Of a stretch of DNA of 41,872 bases, positions 26,085 through 33,380 are shown piece after piece; within the stretch, counting starts at the first letter, position 1; each line of letters begins with the position of its first letter. The position numbers and the translations under genes were made by a program. The stretch is from JANPLD01 sp031426355 (lineage in GTDB: Bacteria; Pseudomonadota; Alphaproteobacteria; Rickettsiales; UBA8987): assembly GCA_031426355.1 (NCBI GenBank), contig JANPLD010000023.1, positions 1-41,872 of the forward strand. Direction: 5' to 3'. The notes below the pieces were generated by a model. That model was given only the letters and a program-made list of their open reading frames with translations. It was not told the DNA's origin and made no database searches.

Positions 26085-27281
26085 ATGCGTAAATTTGACT
26101 CTGTCTCTAAACTCCTCAGCGAGGAGCCTCCACAAGAACCACTCCACATATTCAGGGAAGGTTCTCTTAACAAAGCCGCGAGCTTCTTCATAAATAATTT
26201 TAAAGGGAAGACTTTGTACGCGGTTAAGACCAATCCATCTCCTTTCATGATAAAAAAGGTATATGAAGCCGGTATAACCAACTTTGACGTTGCGTCATTG
26301 GCGGAAGTTAAGCTTGTGAGTGAGATAGCGCCAGACGCTAAATTATTCTTCATGCATACGGTGAAAGCCCGTAATGCTATTAAAAGCGCTTATTTTGACT
26401 ATAACGTCAAAGATTTCTCGCTTGACTCAATTGATGAGCTTGAGAAGATCTTGCAGGAAACAGATAATGCTGAAGACCTTGGCTTGTTTGTCCGTATTGC
26501 GATACCTAACAGCTATTCGGAATATAACCTTGCTGATAAATTCGGCGCGGATATTAAAGAAGCACCTGCTCTTTTAAAAAGGGCGCGTATGCACACTAAA
26601 AAACTTGGCGTGTGTTTCCATGTTGGTTCCCAGTGTATGCATCCTGATGCTTACCGTATTGCTCTAAGAATGGCAAAAAACATCATCAGCAAATCTGGTG
26701 TGACTGTTGAAGCTATTGACGTTGGCGGCGGGTTCCCTTCTGTTTACCCGGGAATGATACCTCCTTCGCTTTCGCAATTCTTTGATGCGATACATGATGA
26801 ATTCCGCAAATTAAAGAACAGCAAGAGCATTGAACTCATGTGTGAGCCAGGCCGTGCTATTGTTGCAGAAAGCGGTTCTGTGATTGTGCGTGTAGACTTA
26901 CGTAAAACTCACTTTCTTTATATAAATGATGGAACTTACGGCTCACTTTTTGATGCCGGAATTCCTCAATTTATATTCCCGGTGAAGCTTTATAAGAAAA
27001 ATGGCGCGGTTTCTTCCGAGAATACTATGCCGTTCAGTTTCTTTGGCCCAACCTGCGATACTCTGGACTTTATGAAAGGGCCTTTCTATCTTCCTGAAGA
27101 TGCGGAGGAGGGTGATTATATTGAGATCGGCCAGCTTGGTGCCTATGGTAGCGCTTTAGCTACCGGGTTCAACGGGTTCAAGCCATCTGAGGAAATCATT
27201 GCCATAGAAGAAGCTCCGCTTATGTCTATGTATGATGAATCCGGCACTCCGCTTGAGGCTCATGAATCCATAGCTGCCTAA
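26085..27281 (+). CDS. Ornithine/lysine decarboxylase, fold-III PLP type
   Basis: A 398-residue alanine-racemase-fold decarboxylase, the family of eukaryotic-type ornithine decarboxylase and of LysA. PLP lysine in TLYAVKTNPSP (about residue 47); FDVASLAEV; HVGSQCMHPDAY with the histidine stacking on PLP; VGGGFPSVYPG, the phosphate-binding glycine loop; CEPGRAIVAESG; and the substrate-binding end FFGPTCDTLDFM, where the CDxxD motif is the one used by ornithine decarboxylases. The length, shorter than LysA, and the leader RNA context also favour ODC, giving putrescine. With argD-argF and proA in the window it sits around ornithine metabolism. Confidence 0.88.
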   Translation: MRKFDSVSKLLSEEPPQEPLHIFREGSLNKAASFFINNFKGKTLYAVKTNPSPFMIKKVYEAGITNFDVASLAEVKLVSEIAPDAKLFFMHTVKARNAIKSAYFDYNVKDFSLDSIDELEKILQETDNAEDLGLFVRIAIPNSYSEYNLADKFGADIKEAPALLKRARMHTKKLGVCFHVGSQCMHPDAYRIALRMAKNIISKSGVTVEAIDVGGGFPSVYPGMIPPSLSQFFDAIHDEFRKLKNSKSIELMCEPGRAIVAESGSVIVRVDLRKTHFLYINDGTYGSLFDAGIPQFIFPVKLYKKNGAVSSENTMPFSFFGPTCDTLDFMKGPFYLPEDAEEGDYIEIGQLGAYGSALATGFNGFKPSEEIIAIEEAPLMSMYDESGTPLEAHESIAA

Positions 27282-27303
27282 GATCAATTAAGACTATTAT
27301 ATA

Positions 27304-27367
27304 AGGGCTTTTCTGAGTATTATTGGTAATTATGTAAATAATTATTTTGTGATTCTCGAAAAGCCCT
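27304..27367 (+). terminator. Inverted repeat after the decarboxylase gene (possible terminator or processing hairpin)
   Basis: AGGGCTTTTC (27304-27313) and GAAAAGCCCT (27358-27367), perfect 10-bp arms with a 44-nt AT-rich loop, 23 nt after the stop codon. The right arm is followed by GTTTG rather than a clean T tract, so termination is plausible but not certain. Confidence 0.45.
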
Positions 27368-27491
27368 GTTTGCGCCTAGATTAGAGAAAGTTTTAAACTA
27401 TGATAAAATAAAGGAAGCGAAGCTTCAAAAAACTCTTGTTTAACAGAAAACATTAGGATATAAGCCCCCTCTCAAGACGACAAAACACCTC

Positions 27492-27568
27492 GGGGGTGTA
27501 GCTCAGTTGGTTAGAGCGACGGCCTGTCACGCCGTAGGTCGCGGGTTCGAGCCCCGTCACTCCCGCCA
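27492..27568 (+). tRNA. tRNA-Asp (GTC)
   Basis: A 77-nt cloverleaf: acceptor GGGGGTG/CACTCCC, D arm with AGCTCAGTTGGTTAGAGC, anticodon loop CTGTCAC with GTC at 27526-27528, T arm GCGGGTTCGAGCCCCGT, discriminator G and encoded CCA. The 3' end is the attachment site of the integrative element, and the last 12 nt overlap the 3' end of the recombinase gene on the other strand. Confidence 0.97.
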
Positions 27569-29041
27569 TTCTTTACACTTAGGTAAATTCACTAGCATAT
27601 CAAAGGGCTTCTTCAAGGAATACTCTAGGTTTGAACCGTTTATAGATAAGTTCGGAAATAAGAATCTAATAAGTTTCCGTTTCTGCTCGTTATCGGCATT
27701 TTCAAATAATTCATTTGCCCTTGAGACTAAAGCAAGCAAGGTAGAAAGGCTTTCGTAGAAGTTTTCGTCTGCATAATTGAGCAGTTTTAGTTCATCGTTA
27801 ATTTCCTTCTTCCTGTTATTATACTCATACACTTTTTTGTCGTATATATCCTGAGTAATACTCTTGTTGATCAAAAGGTCTAAGACTGAGTTAAGATTTT
27901 CATTAATCCTATCATTTTCCCTTCTTAGGGAATTTACACTACTATCCCTGTATTCGTTCTTCTGATTGTTGGTTTCCAATAAATGCTTCTGCATTTCATC
28001 GAGTAAGGCAGGGTGTATATAAATGGAATCAAAAACTGCTTTAAGCTGGTTATAAATGGTTTGTTCGGTTATCTGGTAGCAGTCACAGGCTCCTTTCTTC
28101 TTTGTTGGCCTGAGATAGGTATATTTACTCTTTTTGATCTCGCTTGAGTAAGAACAGCCGCATTTGCTACAAGTAAGAAGGCCAGCAAATAAAAACTGGT
28201 TCTTTGATATTCTGAACTGGGTTCTTTTGTACCTGTTCAATACCGCTTGGCATTTGTAAAAAGTTTCTTCGTCTATAAGCCTATCGTATTTATGAGGGTA
28301 TTCAGCACCATTAAAGCTCATTACACCAATATAAAACCTGTTTTTAAGGACAGAATTTATAGTAGTTTGAGTTACAGGTTTACCTTTATCAGATTTTAAG
28401 CCCCATTTTGCTGAGAGTTTAGTGATGTTCCTGATAGAATAATTACCTGTCGAATATTCAACAAATAAACGCCTTACCAGTAAGAATTTATCAGGGTCAA
28501 AGACTATATCGGATTTATTATCCTTGCCTTTGGTGATATTCCTATATCCAAGAGGTGCTTTGCAAGGTAACTCGCCTTGATCTATCTTGTAGTCGATACT
28601 GCGCTTAACATTATCTTTCATAGTATCGATATAGTTCTGAGCCATCACAATCCGCATATTCCACATTAGCTTATCAGAGGAAGTAGAGTTTTTATTAAGA
28701 ATTGCGCCATCACCAACAAAATGAAGTTCTGCTATGTTATTTTCCATAAGCTCATTAATAGCTGGGTAGTCCTTGAAATTCCTGATCAACCTATCAACTT
28801 TATCAGAGATTATGATAATTCGTTCATTTGATTTTTTATGTTCAGATTTTACAAAATCCAGAACTTGCTTAAACTTCTTTCGCTCACCAATATTTGAGCT
28901 TTCAGTTATCCTGAACTCTTGCAGAATATGTAAACCCTTGCTAAAGGCGTATGCTCTTAGTTTTTCAATTTGAGCATCAAGGGAATAACCTTCTTTTTGC
29001 TGTATCAGGCTTGAAACTCTGGCAAATATTACTGCTTTCAT
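27557..29041 (-). CDS. Large serine recombinase (site-specific integrase)
   Basis: A 494-residue serine recombinase, started at the ATG at 29041 which overlaps the previous gene's stop (ATGA). The N-terminal resolvase domain begins KAVIFARVSSLIQQKEGYSL with the nucleophilic serine in RVSS, and continues to IIISDKVDRLIRNFKD. Next comes the recombinase domain (about 165-265, GELPCKAPLGYRNI to NRFYIGVMSFNG), a zinc ribbon (LLTCSKCGCSYSSE ... GACDCYQI, about 295-330) and a long coiled coil. This is the architecture of large serine integrases. The stop TGA lies inside tRNA-Asp: the final codons (EWRE) are encoded by the attachment core, so the C-terminus depends on whether the element is integrated. 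Confidence 0.93.
   Translation of the reverse strand: MKAVIFARVSSLIQQKEGYSLDAQIEKLRAYAFSKGLHILQEFRITESSNIGERKKFKQVLDFVKSEHKKSNERIIIISDKVDRLIRNFKDYPAINELMENNIAELHFVGDGAILNKNSTSSDKLMWNMRIVMAQNYIDTMKDNVKRSIDYKIDQGELPCKAPLGYRNITKGKDNKSDIVFDPDKFLLVRRLFVEYSTGNYSIRNITKLSAKWGLKSDKGKPVTQTTINSVLKNRFYIGVMSFNGAEYPHKYDRLIDEETFYKCQAVLNRYKRTQFRISKNQFLFAGLLTCSKCGCSYSSEIKKSKYTYLRPTKKKGACDCYQITEQTIYNQLKAVFDSIYIHPALLDEMQKHLLETNNQKNEYRDSSVNSLRRENDRINENLNSVLDLLINKSITQDIYDKKVYEYNNRKKEINDELKLLNYADENFYESLSTLLALVSRANELFENADNEQKRKLIRFLFPNLSINGSNLEYSLKKPFDMLVNLPKCKEWRE
27559..27569. repeat. Attachment-site core, tRNA side
   Basis: ACTCCCGCCAT, comprising the last 10 nt of tRNA-Asp plus one base. It encodes, on the minus strand, the last full codons of the recombinase. 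Confidence 0.8.
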
Positions 29042-29502
29042 AAACAACCCTTAGTTTTAGTTAGTATGGCAACAAATCCTATTAACACGCCTAATACGCT
29101 AATTATTGATTTTATCCAAAATTCCCATATTTCCCTTCTTTCCTTTTTATAGGATGGGGTTCTTTCTCTTATCTTCTTTATAAGGGTTTTCCTTATATCA
29201 TCTGCAAGCATCTTGCTACCGAAAGTGCCGTGATAGTAATGGGAATTTTCTATAGAATATAAATTTTCTGGGTCATTTTCGGGAAATGGTATTTCATCTA
29301 TGTAAACATCCATCTTTTCTGCTTTTTTTATAAGCTCTTTATCTTCAATTTCTCTTAGCCATTCTTCATAATCTAATAATTCATAATTAAAATTTTCTGT
29401 TCCTAAAGGGATTTTCTCAAACTTCTTTCTACAGCTCATTATACAAAACTTAATATAAGTTTTGGGAAATAAAGTTTTAATTGTATTTCTGAAAAATTTC
29501 AT
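29038..29502 (-). CDS. Uncharacterised membrane-anchored protein of the integrative element
   Basis: A 154-residue protein with a mostly charged cytoplasmic part and one C-terminal membrane segment (WIKSIISVLGVLIGFVAIL, about residues 127-145). A conserved-looking block, HGTFGSKMLADDIRKTLIKK, precedes a basic stretch (RTPSYKKERREIWEF). No family is recognised. It overlaps the recombinase start by 4 nt and lies 15 nt after higA, so it is in the same transcript. A second in-frame ATG at 29439 would remove a basic, cysteine-containing N-terminus; the true start is uncertain. Confidence 0.65.
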   Translation of the reverse strand: MKFFRNTIKTLFPKTYIKFCIMSCRKKFEKIPLGTENFNYELLDYEEWLREIEDKELIKKAEKMDVYIDEIPFPENDPENLYSIENSHYYHGTFGSKMLADDIRKTLIKKIRERTPSYKKERREIWEFWIKSIISVLGVLIGFVAILTKTKGCL

Positions 29503-29517
29503 ACCCTAAAATCTTAT

Positions 29518-29850
29518 TTATACTCTTGCTTCGTATTGGCTGTTTTCTTTAATAAAAACTGAATATAAAGGTATAGAATCGATCTTGTTTTTAAGTTCCT
29601 TCTTTGCTTCCATGGTTTCATATATGGACTGTAACCGTAAGAAATACCCTTCACTAACCTCGAAGAATTTACACAGCCTTAAATCTGTATCGGCTGTTAT
29701 CCTGCGGTCACCATTAACTATATGATGGATACGGTTTGCAGGGACTTTAAGGGCTTTTGCAAGCGCATTTTGGCTGATACCTATTTCATCAATAAATTCG
29801 TGTTTTAATATTTCGCCTGCATGGGGATTATGTAATTTCCTTTCACTCAT
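29518..29850 (-). CDS. higA: HigA-type antitoxin (XRE HTH)
   Basis: A 110-residue antitoxin. The N-terminal NPHAGEILKHEFIDEIGISQ followed by NALAKALKVPANRIHHIVNG is the characteristic HigA/VapI-type helix-turn-helix, and RRITADTDLRLCKFFEVSEGYFLRLQ completes the domain. The C-terminus is short and charged. It follows higB by 26 nt: toxin first, antitoxin second, as is normal for higBA. It should repress the promoter carrying the palindrome at 30169-30181. Confidence 0.93.
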   Translation of the reverse strand: MSERKLHNPHAGEILKHEFIDEIGISQNALAKALKVPANRIHHIVNGDRRITADTDLRLCKFFEVSEGYFLRLQSIYETMEAKKELKNKIDSIPLYSVFIKENSQYEARV

Positions 29851-29876
29851 TTTTACTACCTTTGGTTTTTACAACT

Positions 29877-30158
29877 TTAATGATAATCAACTATTTCAAC
29901 ATCAAAGGCATCATTGCCATCAAAAACAAAGCATAAACGCCATTGGTTATTTATCCTGATACTCATTTGGTTTTTGCGGTTACCTTTCAATTTTTCCAAG
30001 TGGTTTGAAGGTGGGTTTTTAAGATCATCAAGGTTATTAGCAACTTCTAACTGCCTTAACTTACGTAAAGCCCTTTCTTGCATATCACTAGGAAATTTCT
30101 TGGAATAATAACCATTCCAGATTTTCTCAGTCTCTTTACATTTAAAGTTCTTGATCAT
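29877..30158 (-). CDS. higB: HigB-type toxin (RelE/ParE superfamily)
   Basis: A 93-residue HigB: MIKNFKCKETEKIWNGYYSK at the N-terminus, RALRKLRQLEVANNLDDLKNPP, then NHLEKLKGNRKNQMSIRINN, and WRLCFVFDGNDAFDVEIVDYH at the C-terminus. HigB toxins cleave mRNA at the ribosome. The lysine/arginine cluster and the terminal aspartate-tyrosine-histidine match active family members, so the toxin looks intact. It is the first gene of the transcript that runs through higA, the membrane protein and the recombinase. Confidence 0.93.
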   Translation of the reverse strand: MIKNFKCKETEKIWNGYYSKKFPSDMQERALRKLRQLEVANNLDDLKNPPSNHLEKLKGNRKNQMSIRINNQWRLCFVFDGNDAFDVEIVDYH

Positions 30159-30168
30159 ATTATCATAT

Positions 30169-30181
30169 TACGCAGTGCGTA
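30169..30181 (-). promoter_or_regulatory. higBA promoter and operator palindrome
   Basis: TACGCA-C-TGCGTA on the minus strand, a perfect 6-bp-arm palindrome 10 nt before the higB ATG. It lies between a plausible -35 (TTTACT, about 30187-30192) and -10 (TATGAT, 30164-30169), where HigA binding would block RNA polymerase. Assigned from position and symmetry. Confidence 0.55.
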
Positions 30182-30247
30182 TCAAGTAAATTATTAAAGC
30201 CTCTAAATAAGTATCTTTTTCTAGCATACCCTCAGATTCTAACTTCA

Positions 30248-31105
30248 TCAACTATCTTTAGAATTTCCATATTTTTTTATTTCCTGAAAGTCTTTTAACC
30301 TTAGTGGTTGAAACTCTTTGAGGCAACTTTCAATATTGGTGATTGCTCTGAAACTTTGATTATGTGCAATTTCGGTTTCCCTGAGTTCTTTGATAATCCT
30401 TTGAGCAGTTCTTTTGTTCTGGGGCTGCTTTTCCAGTATAGCCCTCATACCCCTGACACCTATCTTGTTTATGACTGCTAATGCCCCTGAAATCTGTAAT
30501 GCTTTTGCAGGGGTTAAGTTCTTTTCTGGGTTGTTCAGCAAATATTCCAGCACCTTTTCAGGATCATTTTCCGATATTGCGGATATATAGAGTTTTTCAC
30601 TTATCATATCCCAGAAATGCAGAAGGATTTTCTGAGATGTTTCCTGATTAAATAATAACCCGAATGTCATTTTTTCAGGTTCATTAACCTTTTTTAATAT
30701 TTGTTTGAGCTTTTGCCTGTTACCAAGCCTTACTTCCATTCTCAAAACTTCAAAAGGCTTTTTGATCTGGGTATGTTTGAATATATCTAGCTGGGTTACA
30801 TTATCCTTTTCCAAGGCTCTTTTCTCGCTGATCTTGCCTTGCTCTAAATCCTTTATCTTGTCGTAAAAGGTTATTTCATAGCTGTTGGCGTGCAGTTTTA
30901 TTGAATGGCCTTCATTCCTGTAACTGGTTCTGTCTAAGTCCAGCCGTTTGTTCAGATTAAGTTTAGCAAGCTCATTGATAGCCATAGAACTTGAGGAATA
31001 ATCAGTAAGTGGAATATTTTTTGAATAATGGATTGCAGAGATTTCTGCATTGATAAGTTTTTCATAGTTGGTTTCAACCCCCATTTCCTTTAGTTTCTTT
31101 AGCAA
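30248..31105 (-). CDS. Replication-initiator-like protein, N-terminally truncated
   Basis: A 285-codon frame with a TTG start (an ATG at 31084 is possible). The segments HSIKLHANSYEITFYDKIKDL and PFEVLRMEVRLGNRQKLKQIL follow the pattern of rolling-circle Rep/phage G2P-like replication proteins, in which a beta-strand ending FYDK and another ending RxEVRL frame the active domain. The frame is open back to about 31150 without a start and reads like Rep (SVIAGFNSLRLLKKLKE), so the natural N-terminus appears lost. This fits an integrant derived from a small plasmid or filamentous phage. The C-terminal ~100 residues are helical. Confidence 0.55.
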   Translation of the reverse strand: MLKKLKEMGVETNYEKLINAEISAIHYSKNIPLTDYSSSSMAINELAKLNLNKRLDLDRTSYRNEGHSIKLHANSYEITFYDKIKDLEQGKISEKRALEKDNVTQLDIFKHTQIKKPFEVLRMEVRLGNRQKLKQILKKVNEPEKMTFGLLFNQETSQKILLHFWDMISEKLYISAISENDPEKVLEYLLNNPEKNLTPAKALQISGALAVINKIGVRGMRAILEKQPQNKRTAQRIIKELRETEIAHNQSFRAITNIESCLKEFQPLRLKDFQEIKKYGNSKDS

Positions 31106-31136
31106 TCTTAAGGAGTTAAAACCCGCAATAACTGAT

Positions 31137-31364
31137 ATGAGTTTTGATTATAAAAAAGTTATTCTTAAAGACTATACCACTGTTTTTAATACGCTAGTTG
31201 CACTAATGGCAATTGAGGTTTATAGAAAAATCCTAAGTCCGGGCGATGATAGTAACGCTATCACAATTTTTTCAATAATATTGGCGATTTTAATATTTCT
31301 GGTAGCAGCAATTCAATTATATAAAAAGAAGGATTACTTCTTAGGCAGATTCCAAATTAAATGA
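31137..31364 (+). CDS. Small two-segment membrane protein at the element's distal end
   Basis: A 75-residue protein from the ATG at 31137 (MSFDYKKVILKDY...), with hydrophobic segments at about residues 15-30 and 45-62 and a basic C-terminus (YKKKDYFLGRFQIK). No family is recognised. It is the only plus-strand gene of the element, overlapping the 5' side of the Rep-like frame. An AAGGAG lies 21 nt before the ATG, too far for a standard site, so the start is uncertain. Expression not proven. Confidence 0.5.
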   Translation: MSFDYKKVILKDYTTVFNTLVALMAIEVYRKILSPGDDSNAITIFSIILAILIFLVAAIQLYKKKDYFLGRFQIK

Positions 31365-31458
31365 CGTCAAACCAACTTCTATTTTAAATTCAGTATCTTA
31401 AAGCTCCTGAACATTAATACTATATCTGTTTGATATTCAGTTCGGATAGTGTCTAGTA

Positions 31459-31469
31459 ACTCCCGCCAT
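31459..31469. repeat. Attachment-site core, distal copy
   Basis: The second copy of ACTCCCGCCAT, in the same orientation and with no tRNA body around it. It is enclosed by an 8-bp inverted repeat (TCGGATAG at 31442-31449, CTATCCGA at 31471-31478). It lies 1 nt before the end of the frameshifted gene at 31471. Confidence 0.8.
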
Positions 31470-31776
31470 CCTATCCGATATATATTTGAATTTTGCCTAT
31501 TTTGCTAGTTGCTGGAGTTAAAGGCTTAGTCAGGAAATTTACGCCTGAAAGGTTTATTAATAGTTCATCAGTGCTTACAATGTTATATGAACTGTTAGTT
31601 ATGCTGCTATTACAAAAACCTCTTATAGCATCATCTGTTAACTCATAGAGACTACCACCACGTGGATCTTTATTTTTATTTCTTTTATTAAGTATAGGAG
31701 CCACTTCAGGGTGGTACTCAATGAATATTTCAAATTCTTTTGGAGATGTTTTTTCTTTAACTGTTACAAGAATTTC

Positions 31777-32091
31777 TTTCATTTCTTCTTCAGTAACTGA
31801 ATTTTTCCATACATCAAAATAATCATAACAGATTACTGGACGTTCTTTAACGCAATTTTTAGTAGCTAGCTTCAGTATTTCATTTCTTCTCTCCGGAGAA
31901 GCCACATTTTCCCATTTCTTGAAATTATTAAAACAAGCTGTTGGATAGTTTTTCGCACAATTTTCAGCGGATAATTCCAATATTTCATTTCTTGCTTCTA
32001 GAGAAACTGTATCTTTCCATTGATCGAAATATTTAAAGCAAATATTAGGATTTATTTCAGCACAATTTTTAGTAATTAGTATAAGGATTTC
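31777..32091 (-). repeat. Three 35-residue tandem protein repeats
   Basis: Units begin EILILITKNC, EILELSAENC and EILKLATKNC and follow the pattern EIL-x5-NC-x4-P-x2-C(F/Y)-x2-F-x2-W-x2-(V)(S/T). Each is 35 residues and probably two helices, so an alpha-solenoid is likely. A degenerate unit precedes (YPEDFFDNFDAIKDPIS). Two cysteines per unit are conserved. Confidence 0.8.
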
Positions 32092-33122
32092 TTTCATTTC
32101 CTCTTTGGAAATTGGATCTTTTATTGCATCAAAATTATCAAAAAAATCCTCCGGATATTTTTTAGATATAACTTCATAAACTGAGATACGTTCTTTAAAA
32201 TCTGTAATTTTATTACGCCAAACATTTTGTAGTACAAAGAGAACGCCAATTTCATCACTTGCTATACCTTTAACATACTCCAAATAATCTAAAGTTTTAT
32301 TATTTGGATTATTGAATTTCTGCGAACTATATTCTTCAGCAAAACCCAAAGCCTCGCCATATAATTTATTATTATCTAATTTATCTTTAAAACTTGCATA
32401 ATCTTCAGAATATAAAGCATTTTTTATAATATTATAATTTTCCTGACTAAGAGCTATTTCAGTGAATAATTTTGAATATTTTTCAGCATTAAAATCTGGT
32501 ATTTTATCAGGTTTATCATGGAATTCTTTGTAAAAATCTTCTAGCCTTGTTTCTAAATCGTTATAAGCTACCAGCCAATCCGGTTCTAAATGTTCTGTAT
32601 CAAATGTTTTTGCTATAATTGGAACAAGTTCGCTTTTTTCATTATTATTATCGGTATTATTACCCGTAACTTTTAGATAAAGCGCCTTTAGCGTTTCAAT
32701 ATTGATTTCTTTTCCTTTCTCTAGATTTTTTATTATCTCATCAATAAAATTTAATGTGTCTATTTGAAAAGCAGGTTCAAAAAATCTTGCTTTTCCAATA
32801 AATTCTATTTTTTTGGGTAATGTTATATTAGATAATTTTGTTTCTTTTATGGCTTGGTTGAAAGCTACGATGCCTCCGCCTGAATAACATGAAAGATCAA
32901 GGTTTCCTTCACATTTACCGATTATGGATAATATTGCTTTATATAGAGGTACTGAATCTATAGGAGTTGTATTAAGCAGGCTAGAATGGCCATAATTTGA
33001 TAAATTTGGTCCTCCATGAGTGTTAATTATAGTTGAAAAATCCCTGCCGTTAAAATCTTTTCCTTTGCCAAATTTACTTTCAAGAGTTTTATGTATATAA
33101 TCAACATTATATTCTGAAGAAT

Positions 33123-33329
33123 TTAATAATATGGAGGGTCGATTGTTTCATCGGGTTCCGGTATTAATAAAAAATCCTGCCCGGCATTTTTAAAAGCTGC
33201 TTTAAGCTCTATTAATTTTTCATATGAAGGTTCATTAATATCATAACCTTGAATATAAATTATGACAGGCTTTGGCTTGTCTGAGTTTTGCATTTGCTGC
33301 TGGGGAGATATTTGTTCTAATAAAGTCAT
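33123..33329 (-). CDS. 5' fragment of the frameshifted accessory gene
   Basis: A 68-codon frame (MTLLEQISPQQQMQNSDKPK...) from the ATG at 33329. A TTG two codons upstream is possible but the AAGGA spacing favours the ATG. It contains the first predicted beta strand (PVIIYIQGYD) of the alpha/beta domain whose remainder lies in the following frame. On its own it is unlikely to fold. Confidence 0.5.
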   Translation of the reverse strand: MTLLEQISPQQQMQNSDKPKPVIIYIQGYDINEPSYEKLIELKAAFKNAGQDFLLIPEPDETIDPPYY

Positions 33330-33364
33330 AATCAATCCTTAATGTAGTAATTTAGCATAAAAAG

Positions 33365-33380
33365 ATTAATAATAGGTTAA
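33365..33380 (-). promoter_or_regulatory. CtrA-like box upstream of the frameshifted accessory gene
   Basis: On the minus strand TTAA-CCTATTA-TTAAT, one base from the consensus TTAA-N7-TTAAC. It ends 35 nt before the ATG at 33329. A TATGCTAAAT segment between box and ATG could be the -10 region. Confidence 0.45.

Larger units (their letters stand above)
27559..31469. mobile_element. 3.9-kb integrative element in the 3' end of tRNA-Asp
   Basis: Bounded by an 11-bp direct repeat ACTCCCGCCAT at 27559-27569 (tRNA 3' end) and 31459-31469. It contains, from left: serine recombinase, membrane protein, HigA, HigB, a truncated Rep-like gene (all minus strand) and a small membrane protein on the plus strand. 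The recombinase sits at the tRNA end, as expected for a site-specific element. No structural phage or conjugation genes are present, and the Rep-like gene lacks its N-terminus, so the element is small and may be a reduced plasmid- or phage-like integrant kept by its toxin-antitoxin pair. Confidence 0.85.
31471..33329 (-). pseudogene. Large accessory gene with clan-CD-protease-like motif and 35-residue repeats, split by one frameshift
   Basis: The ATG at 33329 (AAGGA before it) opens a frame ending in TAA at 33123. A second frame is open without interruption from 33147 to 31471 and contains no start codon until a TTG at 32349. The total span, 1859 nt, is one base short of 620 codons; adding one base near 33123 gives a continuous 619-residue protein. 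N-terminal part: KPVIIYIQGYD, then a predicted strand with STIINTHGGPN (His codon 33016-33018), and 43 residues later NLDLSCYSGGGIV (Cys codon 32887-32889). Strand-HG and strand-C-x-SGG at this distance are the catalytic pattern of clan CD cysteine peptidases (caspase, C80, CHAT). The C-terminal part carries an alpha-helical repeat array. A CtrA-like box precedes it. Decayed gene, recoding or an assembly error are all possible. Confidence 0.6.

Noticed and set aside
27413..27425. Small hairpin GAAGC/GCTTC before tRNA-Asp.
   Set aside because: Five base pairs only, without a T tract or gene context that would make it a terminator or operator.
33168..33174. Slippery heptamer TTTTTTA in the correct frame of the split gene on the minus strand, suggesting programmed -1 frameshifting.
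   Set aside because: A -1 shift there meets a TGA at 33148-33150 after six codons, before the long downstream frame opens at 33147, so it cannot join the two halves.
17840..33380. Reading the TTAA-N7-TTAA boxes as PmrA boxes (as in Legionella and Coxiella effector genes).
   Set aside because: The 11-bp spacing of TTAA also resembles PmrA-type sites, but the lineage is alphaproteobacterial and one site has the full TTAACCAT half-site, so CtrA fits better. Not fully excluded.
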